From contig NZ_PJJO01000054.1 of assembly GCF_002929535.1 (NCBI RefSeq), positions 124,001 through 188,000 of the forward strand: 64,000 nucleotides of DNA, given 5' to 3'. A program made the position numbers and the translations under genes. The notes below the pieces were generated by a model. That model saw nothing but the letters and a program-made list of their open reading frames with translations, was not told the DNA's origin and did not search any database. Source of the DNA: Cryobacterium sp. Y11. Lineage in GTDB: Bacteria; Actinomycetota; Actinomycetes; Actinomycetales; Microbacteriaceae. Numbering within the stretch: position 1 is the stretch's first letter; each line of letters starts with the position of its first letter. This document shows, one piece after another, positions 16,271-24,002 of this stretch.

Positions 16271-18124
16271 ATGCAGAGCAAAATAGACGTGCACTCGGCG
16301 ACGTTCGATAGCCTCCAGCAGCAGCTCGACACCGTGACCGAACTGGCACGCGACCTCGCTGGTCGTTTTGAACTCTCTCCGCTACTCGAGCGCATCTTGC
16401 GCCACGCCACGATACTCCTAGGATGCGATTCGGGGTCGATCTCGCTCGTAGATGAAAAACTTGGAACGTACACGAAAAAGGCCGATGTTGGCGTCGGCTG
16501 CCAGGAGGGCCAGACATTCCCGCTCTCTGAAGGCTTCACGGGTGAAGTCGTGCGCAAACGAGGCACAATCATACTGGACGAATACGCCCAAGTACGCGCC
16601 GGACATATCTCCGCCGATGACCCGCGATGGCACTGCTCGGTTATCGGCGTGCCTATTCTCTGGGATGGCGAGGTGATTGGCAGTTGCATAATCTTCAGCG
16701 CGAGCCCCGGTCGCGTCTTCACCGAGGCAGATGCACGCCTAGCCGAACTGTTCGCCAACCATGCAGCGATCGCGCTGGCCAATTCCCGCCTCCATGGCCG
16801 AGCATCCGAACGAGAACGTGAGGCTGCGATCGCGGAGGAACGCGAGAGATCCGTGCGTGATGTGCATGAAACGGTCGGTCGTTCCCTGGCATCACTCCTT
16901 CTCAGTCTCGATGAGGCCGAAGAGGACATCAGGGACGACAAGCCAGCCAAGCAGCACATTGGAACCGCACGCGCCATCGCATTGGATGCACTGTCCGAGA
17001 CACGGCGTACAGCGCTCGGTCTGGGCCCAACTGCCCTCGCCGGGCGCACTTTGGCAGAGGCTGTCGGATCAGAGCTCACTTGGGTCGAGTCGATGAGCGC
17101 TGCATCGACAACCCTCGTCGTTGTAGGCACCCCGCGGGAGCTCCCGCCCGAGATCGCGCACCAAGCGTTTAAAATTGTCCAAGAGGCCTTGGGTAATGTC
17201 GTCAAGCACGCCCGGGCGAGTACCGTTCGCGTCGGCCTTATTTACAGAACACACGAGGCCTCCGTTCTGATCGAAGATGACGGCCGTGGCTTCGATTTGC
17301 AAGCTGCCCATGGTGACCATTCATCTCTTCCCTCGGGCTGCCTCGGATTGCACGGGATGGCTTCGCGGGTTAGCCACTTGGGTGGGGAGTTGAACATCGA
17401 GACCACTCCCGGTTGGGGCACGAAGGTGCGGGCAACAATTCCGGATGTCGGGCCGGGGCCCGGCGGCGCGGTTCAGCCGCGTTGGAAAGTACTAATCGCC
17501 AACGACCAGCCAATTGTCAGTGCCGGCCTCGTGCGGCTATTACACCTCAACGAGCCCGCCATCAATGTGACCGCCGAGGTCAACACCCTCGCCCAACTGC
17601 TCGACGCCTACGAGCTTTTACGTCCCGACGTACTCTTGGTCGATCTCCAAATGCTTCAGAGCGACCTTTCCGGCACGATAGGCAAGGTCCGCGCACTTGA
17701 CCCCAAGATGGCCATCGTCGTGCTGACAGACAATCCAACAGCAGACCAAATGCGCTTCGCGACCCAAGCAGGCGTGCGCGGCTATATCAAGCGCGGGTCA
17801 AATGTCGACGCTATCGTGCGCATCATCGTGGCTGCGGCGCAGGGGGACGCGCTGATCGACGGCAACATGCTTGAGCACCTCAGGGAGTCTTCTCGCGCCG
17901 GACTCGGCGGAGCAGACTCCCCCACTGCTCGTGAACGAGAAGTGCGCGAAATGGTTGCACAGGGGTTGCCTGACAAACAAATCGCGACCTTACTCGCGAT
18001 ATCCGTCAAGACCGTCGAGAAGCACGTCGGATCTCTGCTGCGAAAGACTGGAGCTCGCAATCGAACGATGCTGGTGAGCATGAGCGGCTCCGCGACGCAG
18101 CACTCCGGCTACTCCGCCCTATAG
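16271..18124 (+). CDS. Fused sensor histidine kinase / LuxR-type response regulator
   Basis: A single 617-residue polypeptide containing a full two-component system. GAF sensor domain at about 35-175; DegS/NarX-type dimerisation and phosphoacceptor region with His199 (DVHETVGRS); ATPase domain with QEALGNVVKHA, IEDDGRGFD and GWGTKVRATIP; a receiver domain from about 405 with the phosphoacceptor Asp458 (LLVDLQM) and Lys507; then a NarL/FixJ helix-turn-helix at about 550-600 (PDKQIATLLAISVKTVEKHV). The receiver's acidic pair reads N-D (IANDQP) instead of D-D, so metal binding may be altered. No membrane segment, so it senses a cytosolic signal. It is the only regulator in the island and the probable binder of the shared inverted repeats. 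Confidence 0.9.
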   Translation: MQSKIDVHSATFDSLQQQLDTVTELARDLAGRFELSPLLERILRHATILLGCDSGSISLVDEKLGTYTKKADVGVGCQEGQTFPLSEGFTGEVVRKRGTIILDEYAQVRAGHISADDPRWHCSVIGVPILWDGEVIGSCIIFSASPGRVFTEADARLAELFANHAAIALANSRLHGRASEREREAAIAEERERSVRDVHETVGRSLASLLLSLDEAEEDIRDDKPAKQHIGTARAIALDALSETRRTALGLGPTALAGRTLAEAVGSELTWVESMSAASTTLVVVGTPRELPPEIAHQAFKIVQEALGNVVKHARASTVRVGLIYRTHEASVLIEDDGRGFDLQAAHGDHSSLPSGCLGLHGMASRVSHLGGELNIETTPGWGTKVRATIPDVGPGPGGAVQPRWKVLIANDQPIVSAGLVRLLHLNEPAINVTAEVNTLAQLLDAYELLRPDVLLVDLQMLQSDLSGTIGKVRALDPKMAIVVLTDNPTADQMRFATQAGVRGYIKRGSNVDAIVRIIVAAAQGDALIDGNMLEHLRESSRAGLGGADSPTAREREVREMVAQGLPDKQIATLLAISVKTVEKHVGSLLRKTGARNRTMLVSMSGSATQHSGYSAL

Positions 18125-18162
18125 AGGATTCCCCTACTCCGCACGGAGGGGGAACTCCTAAT
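18122..18162 (+). promoter_or_regulatory. Inverted-repeat operator site 3, aldolase operon
   Basis: GAGGATTCCCCTA (18124-18136) and GGGGGAACTCCTAAT (18148-18162) form an imperfect inverted repeat matching sites 1 and 2. Its orientation relative to the downstream gene is the same as theirs, although this operon is on the other strand. It touches the stop codon of the regulator gene and ends 55 bp before the aldolase GTG. A -10-like CTTAGTGTG sequence lies 24-25 bp downstream, a weaker match than at the other two promoters. Confidence 0.62.
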
Positions 18163-18217
18163 AGCCCCCGACTGGCTACCTCTCTTAGTGTGAGGGCAGT
18201 CAAACAAGGAGGTTGCT

Positions 18218-19078
18218 GTGGGAGTCGTACCACTGAGAGAAATTCTGGATCGAGCATTCAGGGAGCGGTATGGCGTACCGGCCATCAATATTTTCAACGA
18301 CCTGACGTTGGAAGCTGTGCTGGCCGGTGCGGTCAGGGCGAACTCGCCCGTCATCGTGCAGACGTCGGTCAAGACCGTTCGTAGCATTGGTCCCAAGGCA
18401 TTGGCCAGTATGTGGCGCTCCATGACGGATGGCATCACTATCCCGGTCACACTGCACCTGGATCATTGCCCCGACCGTGAGGTGCTCTCAACCTGTCTCC
18501 GTGAGGGCTGGAATTCCGTGCTGTTCGATGCATCGGAACTACCCGTTGCTGAGAACCAACGCCAGACGATCGAGGTCGTGAAGGAGGCTCGGTCATTCGG
18601 CGCAGACGTGGAAGGCGAAATCGAGGCGATTACAGGTGTCGAAGACGGACACGGCTCAGATACCGAGGCTGCCCGCGAATCACTCGAAACTTCATTGCGC
18701 TTTATCGAAGCTACCGGAGTCGACGTATTTGCCCCATCCATCGGTAATGCCCATGGCAGTTACACAAGCGCCCCGGTCCTGGACGTCCAGCGCGTATCCG
18801 ACATTGTTGAGCGTCTTCCGATCCCCATCGCGCTGCACGGCGGCAGTGGGCTGACCACGGCGCAGTTCCAGGACTTAATCTCCCGGGGTGCCGCCAAGGT
18901 CAATATCTCTACCGCTATGAAAGAGGCATACATGAAGTCCAACCTTTCATTCCTTCGAGAGACAGAAAAGGCCAATAAGTGGGACCCGCCTTCGCTGTTT
19001 ACGTCGGTAAGCCGCGACCTCACCGAACTTGTAAACGACCTCGCCCAGCAGTTCGGCAGTGCCGGAAAGGCCTGGTGA
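18218..19078 (+). CDS. Class II ketose-bisphosphate aldolase
   Basis: A 286-residue zinc-dependent aldolase of the FbaA/KbaY/GatY family. HLDHCPD supplies zinc ligands, EGEIEAITGVEDG is the conserved loop, NAHGSY and ALHGGSGL carry the further zinc histidines and phosphate loop, and AAKVNISTAM is typical. It cleaves or condenses a ketose (bis)phosphate with dihydroxyacetone phosphate; the exact sugar is unknown. The GTG start has AAGGAGG upstream. It is the first gene of the unit aldolase-HAD-kinase-VOC and lies under operator site 3. The stop overlaps the next start (GTGA). Confidence 0.88.
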   Translation: MGVVPLREILDRAFRERYGVPAINIFNDLTLEAVLAGAVRANSPVIVQTSVKTVRSIGPKALASMWRSMTDGITIPVTLHLDHCPDREVLSTCLREGWNSVLFDASELPVAENQRQTIEVVKEARSFGADVEGEIEAITGVEDGHGSDTEAARESLETSLRFIEATGVDVFAPSIGNAHGSYTSAPVLDVQRVSDIVERLPIPIALHGGSGLTTAQFQDLISRGAAKVNISTAMKEAYMKSNLSFLRETEKANKWDPPSLFTSVSRDLTELVNDLAQQFGSAGKAW

Positions 19079-19908
19079 CAGCGGTGCCCACGCTTATTTT
19101 CGACTGCGACGGTGTTCTCGCCGACACCGAGCAAGATGGCCACCTCAGAGCCTTCAACGAGACATTCGCGTTTTATGATCTACCAGTACGTTGGAGCGTC
19201 GTCGATTACGCCGACAAGGTGCGCATCGGCGGAGGCAAGGAACGGCTGAAGAGTCTTCTCACTCCCGAGTTTGTCGCGGATGCCAGCTTGCCCCGCGATA
19301 TCGCTGGTCAGACGGAAATTATCGCGGCCTGGCACCGCAAGAAGACGGAGATCTACACGAACCTCGTCGCGGACGGAGTGATGCCAGCCCGCCCCGGGAT
19401 CGCGCGAATTGTGCATGCGGCGAGCACGGCCGGCTGGAATCTAGCCTGCGCCTCAACGTCTGCGGAAGCTTCCGTTCGCGCCGTGCTCGGACATGCCGTC
19501 GGGGCTGATCTCGCTGCACAGTTTTCGGTCTTCGCCGGGGATATCGTGCCGGCCAAGAAGCCTGCCCCTGATATCTACCTGCTTGCCGTAGACGAGCTTG
19601 GAGTTGATGCCGACGACGTGATTGTCATAGAAGACAGTAACAACGGCCTGAGGGCCGCCGTAAGCGCGGGTCTACGCACCGTCGTTACGGTGAGCACTTT
19701 TACCGTAGATGAAGACTTCTCCGATGCATCGCTCGTCGTTTCTTCGCTCGGTGACCCGTCACCTGGCGAAACGACTCGAGTACTCAATGATCCATTGCGG
19801 ATCGGGCCCGGAGCCCTCGTCTCGCTCATTGATCTCAGTCGAATTCTCGCTGTACCTCGTTTCAAGCATGAAACGCACGTTCACTACAACAGGAAGGTCG
19901 CGTCATGA
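19075..19908 (+). CDS. HAD-superfamily phosphatase/phosphomutase, CbbY-like
   Basis: A 277-residue HAD hydrolase with the nucleophile motif FDCDGVLADTE, a helical cap, the Ser/Thr motif in ACASTSAEASVR, the lysine in VPAKKPAPDIYL and the acidic motif IEDSNNGL. CbbY-type members dephosphorylate sugar bisphosphates or act as beta-phosphoglucomutases. The GTG start at 19075 overlaps the aldolase stop (GTGA), and its own stop overlaps the kinase start (ATGA), so three proteins are translationally linked. About 50 residues beyond the core HAD fold at the C-terminus are unassigned. Substrate inferred to be a sugar phosphate of this pathway. Confidence 0.85.
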   Translation: MTAVPTLIFDCDGVLADTEQDGHLRAFNETFAFYDLPVRWSVVDYADKVRIGGGKERLKSLLTPEFVADASLPRDIAGQTEIIAAWHRKKTEIYTNLVADGVMPARPGIARIVHAASTAGWNLACASTSAEASVRAVLGHAVGADLAAQFSVFAGDIVPAKKPAPDIYLLAVDELGVDADDVIVIEDSNNGLRAAVSAGLRTVVTVSTFTVDEDFSDASLVVSSLGDPSPGETTRVLNDPLRIGPGALVSLIDLSRILAVPRFKHETHVHYNRKVAS

Positions 19909-21635
19909 CGCGCCTAGTTAACAATCCCGCGGACTTTCCGGCTGAGCTGGTCGAGGGATTCATCGAATCAAATTCGCGCTACGTACGCAAAGTCTTCGGA
20001 GGTGTCGTTCGCGGCACGGAATCACGACCGGGAAAGGTGGCCGTCATTTCTGGCGGCGGCACTGGACACTACCCGGGGTTCCTGGGGTGGGTTGGCACTG
20101 GCCTGCTCGATGGGGCCGTCACTGGCAACATCTTCTCCTCCCCCTCCGCCTCTCAGGCTTGCAGCGTGGCCAGGGCCGCCGATCAAGGTGGCGGCGTAAT
20201 AATCGCCTTCCTGAACTACGCGGGCGATGTTTTGCACTTCGGTCAGGCAGCAGAGCGGCTGCGAGCCGATGGTCTCGAGGTGCGAACCTGCGTCATTACC
20301 GACGACGTCGCATCCGCCACCATAGAGAACCATTCCAAACGCCGCGGTATCGCGGGCGGACTGGCCGTACTGAAAGTCACTTCTGCTGCCGCTGAAGCTG
20401 GACTCGATATCGACGAGGTCGTGCGGGTTTTCAATAACGTTAACGACCGCACACGTACCTTCGGCGCTGCCTTTTCCGGCTGCACCCTCCCCGGCGCTGG
20501 CCACCCTCTGTTCGAAGTTCCCGAGGGAAAAATCGGTGTCGGCCTCGGTGTACACGGCGAAGCTGGCATCTACGAAACTGATCTCGGAACTGCTGACGAC
20601 GTGGCGAAGCTCCTCGTGGATAAGCTTCTCGAAGACGTCCCCGTAAACCCAGGAAAGCGCGTCATCGCCGTTCTCAATGGCCTTGGGTCAGCCAAGTATG
20701 AAGAGTTGTTCGTCACCTATCGCTCGGTAAAAACCCGACTAAAGGCTGCTGGGCTCGACGTTGTCGACGGTGAAGTCGGAGAGTTCATGACCTCGCTCGA
20801 CATGGGCGGGGTATCACTCTCGCTGATCTGGCTCGACGATGAGATCGAAAAATATTGGTTTGCGCCGTGCGACACGCCAGCAGTACAGCGTTTCCCCATG
20901 ACGGCGAATCAGCTGCCCGCTGACCGCATCTTCAACACCGCAGCGGAGCCGTTGAAAGTACACACGCGGGGAGGAGACCAATCGTGCACGGCCGCCGCAC
21001 TCATCTCCGAAGGCCTCAGTCGGGTGAGAGATCTCATTGCCGAAAATGCCGAGATGCTCGGCGACTTGGATGCAATCGCGGGCGATGGCGATCACGGTAT
21101 AGGCATGACTCGGGGATCTCACGCCGCCGCTGAGGCTGTTCAGTGGCTGGTATCAGAGGGTGCCGGCGCACAAACTGCTCTTGTGGGTGCAGGCGATCGT
21201 TGGTCTGAACAAGCCGGTGGCGCGTCAGGCGCTTTGTGGGGCGCCGCACTTACCGCCGCCGGTAACGCGCTGGGCGATGATGCGTCCCCGGACGCGGCCG
21301 CTCAATCCCGTGCGATCCGGGCATTCGTCGCCTCCATTATTCAGCTCGGCGGCGCATCCCTCGGTGACAAAACGATGGTTGATGCCCAAGTTCCGTTTGC
21401 CGATGCCTTCGAGTTGGCAGTTGCGAACGGTGCGTCCGCAACCGATGCGTGGAAGGTAGCAGCCAAAACGTCTCGGGATGCAGCGGCGGCAACAGCAGCG
21501 CTCGTGCCGCTCATTGGGCGAGCGCGGGTACTGGCAGAGCGATCGGTCGGCTCTGCTGACCCGGGCGCAATCTCATTTTCGATGATCGTCTCGGAAATTG
21601 CTGAATTGCTCGCAACATCTGTGGCCCGGAAATAA
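19905..21635 (+). CDS. Dihydroxyacetone-kinase-family kinase (DhaK-DhaL fusion), L-erythrulose kinase candidate
   Basis: A 576-residue ATP-dependent kinase. The DhaK half carries the substrate-anchoring histidine that bonds covalently to a ketone carbonyl (GLGVHGEAG, His217) and the SGGGTGHYPG loop. The DhaL half carries the Mg-ATP aspartates (AGDGDHGIGM) plus GGASGALWG and ASLGDKTMVDA. Family members phosphorylate dihydroxyacetone, L-erythrulose (LerK) or D-erythrulose (DerK). Together with the TIM-like and RpiB-like isomerases this gives a complete L-erythrulose to D-erythrose-4-phosphate series on paper. Dihydroxyacetone itself is the simplest alternative substrate. Confidence 0.9.
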   Translation: MTRLVNNPADFPAELVEGFIESNSRYVRKVFGGVVRGTESRPGKVAVISGGGTGHYPGFLGWVGTGLLDGAVTGNIFSSPSASQACSVARAADQGGGVIIAFLNYAGDVLHFGQAAERLRADGLEVRTCVITDDVASATIENHSKRRGIAGGLAVLKVTSAAAEAGLDIDEVVRVFNNVNDRTRTFGAAFSGCTLPGAGHPLFEVPEGKIGVGLGVHGEAGIYETDLGTADDVAKLLVDKLLEDVPVNPGKRVIAVLNGLGSAKYEELFVTYRSVKTRLKAAGLDVVDGEVGEFMTSLDMGGVSLSLIWLDDEIEKYWFAPCDTPAVQRFPMTANQLPADRIFNTAAEPLKVHTRGGDQSCTAAALISEGLSRVRDLIAENAEMLGDLDAIAGDGDHGIGMTRGSHAAAEAVQWLVSEGAGAQTALVGAGDRWSEQAGGASGALWGAALTAAGNALGDDASPDAAAQSRAIRAFVASIIQLGGASLGDKTMVDAQVPFADAFELAVANGASATDAWKVAAKTSRDAAAATAALVPLIGRARVLAERSVGSADPGAISFSMIVSEIAELLATSVARK

Positions 21636-21680
21636 CCCGCTACTTCTGATACAAATACGAAACATGACTAGGAGCTAATG

Positions 21681-22235
21681 ATGGCAATCCCAGGTATTCG
21701 CGGCATGGAACACATCGGTTTCACGGTTCCCGACATTAACGAGGCGTGTAATTTCTTCGAGAAGATTCTCGGAGCTCAGACGCTCTTCGTTGCCGCAACG
21801 GATTTCCGGAACGACGACACTGACTGGATGACCGAGCACCTTCGGGTCAACCCGCGCGCCGTCATCAAAGAGTTTCGATATCTGCGTCTAGGGAATGGGA
21901 GCAACCTTGAGGTCTTCGAGTACGAGTCTCCTGATCAGAACTCGATCCAACCGAAGAATAGCGACATTGGCGGACACCACTTGGCGTTCTACGTCGACGA
22001 CATCTACGCGGCCGTCGCTTACCTCAAAGAGAACGACGTCACGGTCTTGGGTGAGCCGACCGTCTATGATTCCGGTCCCAACTTGGGGCTCACGTGGTGC
22101 TATTTCATGGCTCCGTGGGGAATGCAGCTTGAGATTGTTTCGTCGCCCGGCGGCACCGCCTACGACGACCAGGCCAAAGCATCCGGTGGAGTCCGCTTAT
22201 TCCACCCAGCACTGGTCGCCGAGACCGCGTATTAA
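21681..22235 (+). CDS. VOC (glyoxalase/dioxygenase-fold) protein
   Basis: A protein of about 184 residues built of paired beta-alpha-beta-beta-beta units, with metal-ligand candidates at MEHIGFTV, LEVFEYE, GGHHLAFYV and MQLEIVS. Such proteins act as glyoxalases, epimerases, isomerases or dioxygenases; no activity can be assigned. AGGAG (21670-21674) is better spaced for the second of two adjacent ATG codons (21681) than for the first (21678). It lies 42-45 bp after the kinase and appears to be the last gene of the operon, before a hairpin terminator. Confidence 0.82.
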   Translation: MAIPGIRGMEHIGFTVPDINEACNFFEKILGAQTLFVAATDFRNDDTDWMTEHLRVNPRAVIKEFRYLRLGNGSNLEVFEYESPDQNSIQPKNSDIGGHHLAFYVDDIYAAVAYLKENDVTVLGEPTVYDSGPNLGLTWCYFMAPWGMQLEIVSSPGGTAYDDQAKASGGVRLFHPALVAETAY

Positions 22236-22354
22236 GGTAATTTCGGGGGGTGCTGAGGCGGCGCCTTGACCGGGTCGGCCAACTTCGTCCCTTCACTGGC
22301 CAGCGACCCGACACGGAGCGCGGACATTGAAAGGACTGTGTGCACCTACGGGCA

Positions 22355-22391
22355 GGGGCGGTCCGAGACCTCGTTGGTCGCGGACCGCCCC
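22355..22391 (+). terminator. Hairpin terminator of the aldolase-kinase-VOC operon
   Basis: A perfect 11-bp stem, GGGGCGGTCCG (22355-22365) with CGGACCGCCCC (22381-22391), and a 15-base loop, 120 bp downstream of the VOC stop codon. No clear T run follows. Confidence 0.65.
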
Positions 22392-22511
22392 GTTCTCCTC
22401 GCTCCACGGCGTTGCCGGCAGGTGCCTATCCCAGTTGCGACACGACGCTCTTGATCAACGGCCAGACGCGTTCCACGGACTTGTGGTTCACCCGCTCGGG
22501 TCAGAAAGTTC

Positions 22512-23063
22512 TCACCCCCGCTTGAGCTCGCTGTCTAGCTCGATAATGAGAGCCTCGATCGAGTCAGTGTCTGCGTCTTTGAAGACGATGACAACGGATG
22601 CGGCCGCCGGGATTGGACTGGTCTGAGCGCCTCCGACAGGGTCGACAATGCGCAATTCGTGCGCACCCGCTGCATCCCGCGAGGATCTCTTCGTCCGTGA
22701 TCCAGTTAACATCGATCATGCGGCGCCCACCGAGTTGCCCGACGTTGAACTGTCCGGCCCCACCTTGCCCTTGTTCTCCATAGCGGTGAGGACTGCCTCC
22801 AGCGGTGGATGAGGGATGTCGTTCGATTCCAGCAACGCACGAATATAGGACACTCCCATTCCGTTGTTCGTACCCAGAGAGGTTCCCGCCGCCGAGATGT
22901 ACTCGCAGCCGACGACGAGGCTCAGCGGTTGGTTCACGAAGTCGAACTCGACCCCTCTGCCTTTTCGCAGACCATATCCAAGTGGCCGTGCAAAATTGGT
23001 GGCGCTGCATTTTCAAGGCCACCCTGACCGGGCTTGCGGATGAGAAGGGACCGCGCGTGCCTT
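22512..23063 (-). pseudogene. pepD: Decayed pepD (beta-Ala-His/cytosol nonspecific dipeptidase) remnant
   Basis: Pieces of an M20 PepD dipeptidase appear in order on the minus strand but in different frames: LLIRKPGQGGLENAAPPI then LHGHLDMVCEK near 23060-22950; LVVGCEYISAAGTSLGTNNG with a HPPLEAVLTAMENKG segment near 22937-22770; a GGRRMIDVNWITDEE segment near 22740; and ELRIVDPVGGAQTS near 22650-22515. GHLDMVCEK and GTSLGxxNG are signature metal-site segments of the family. At least three frameshifts break the gene, and both ends are missing: a full PepD has about 480 residues and under 190 are represented here. It marks the right shoulder of the catabolic island. Confidence 0.75.
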
Positions 23064-23093
23064 GGTACTAACTGGCGCCTTGTAATTTACGGA

Positions 23094-23819
23094 TCATGAT
23101 TGCACACGATTCGCTAAGAGATGATACTGAATTTCGCCGCTCCGATCACCAATAAACGCCCGAACGATGGACTCCGTAACATCGCCTGTGGTCACTCCAC
23201 TCGTTTCAGAAAGCACCGACCCGAATGTGCGTTCGTTCCACGCGAAGTCGAACTCACGGTTGACCGCGACCAGTACATCGATGAGTGGACCAGTTTCAGC
23301 GACGGGAATTGAGGCACTCATGAGCCGTGCGCCGCGGGTCACGCGTTGCGCCGTTCCCACGAGTTTTACCTGGCCGCGTGCATTGACACTGTAGGTTCCG
23401 GGGCAGTATTCGCCCGGTACGGCACCCACCCGCGCATCCACTCCCAACTCTCGCAGGGCATCAGCGAACTGATTCCCCACCGTCTTGAAGTGATATTCGT
23501 TATCACGACCTCCGTACGCACCATCTTCAACGTTTACAAGATCAACGACGAGGCATGATTGATCGTACGCAACCGCTCGTCCTCCGGCGGGTCGAATCAC
23601 AGGCGTAAACCCGTGGTCGGCGGCAGCGCTCACCGCAGCAGGGAATCCAGGGAGCAAGCTCTCGCGTCGGCTGAAGGCAACGGTCGGCTTCGGCTGGTAG
23701 ACCCGAACCAGCCGGGGAGTTTCTGGGTTCGCCGCGACGTATCTGAGCATTCGCAGAGATACTTCCAGATCCCCAGCTGCACCCTGTCCGACGCTGTCAG
23801 TGACAAGCAATGCATCCAT
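23094..23819 (-). CDS. Lipoate-protein ligase / octanoyltransferase family protein
   Basis: A protein of 241 residues from the start at 23819 (MDALLVTDSVGQGAAG); upstream in-frame ATGs (23930, 23972) would add an unstructured leader. RPAGGRAVAYD is the lipoyl-pocket motif, and VKLVGTAQRV carries the lysine that binds the lipoyl-adenylate or octanoyl carbonyl. Family members attach lipoate or octanoate to lipoyl domains. It is near the island's E2, so it may lipoylate that protein (inference). It is not on the same transcript as the E1-E2 operon and lies behind the pepD remnant, so a housekeeping role is also possible. Confidence 0.8.
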   Translation of the reverse strand: MDALLVTDSVGQGAAGDLEVSLRMLRYVAANPETPRLVRVYQPKPTVAFSRRESLLPGFPAAVSAAADHGFTPVIRPAGGRAVAYDQSCLVVDLVNVEDGAYGGRDNEYHFKTVGNQFADALRELGVDARVGAVPGEYCPGTYSVNARGQVKLVGTAQRVTRGARLMSASIPVAETGPLIDVLVAVNREFDFAWNERTFGSVLSETSGVTTGDVTESIVRAFIGDRSGEIQYHLLANRVQS

Positions 23820-24002
23820 ACGTGATTCTCGCAGATTGGCTGGGTCCGGGCTGCGAGTCGTCACTCCAGGCTCAGATGTCTCATCCGGGCGGCAGGAGTC
23901 GGCTAAACGGCAATCGGAGTGGTGAGTCATTGCTAAACGGGGCGTCAAGCGTAGTTCGAAGTCGATACCCAAGCGACGAGACCGCTCCAGCTGCCCGACC
24001 GT

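Noticed and set aside
22340..22525. Small plus-strand frame of 61 codons ending near the pepD remnant
   Set aside because: It crosses the hairpin terminator, has no ribosome binding site and resembles no known protein.
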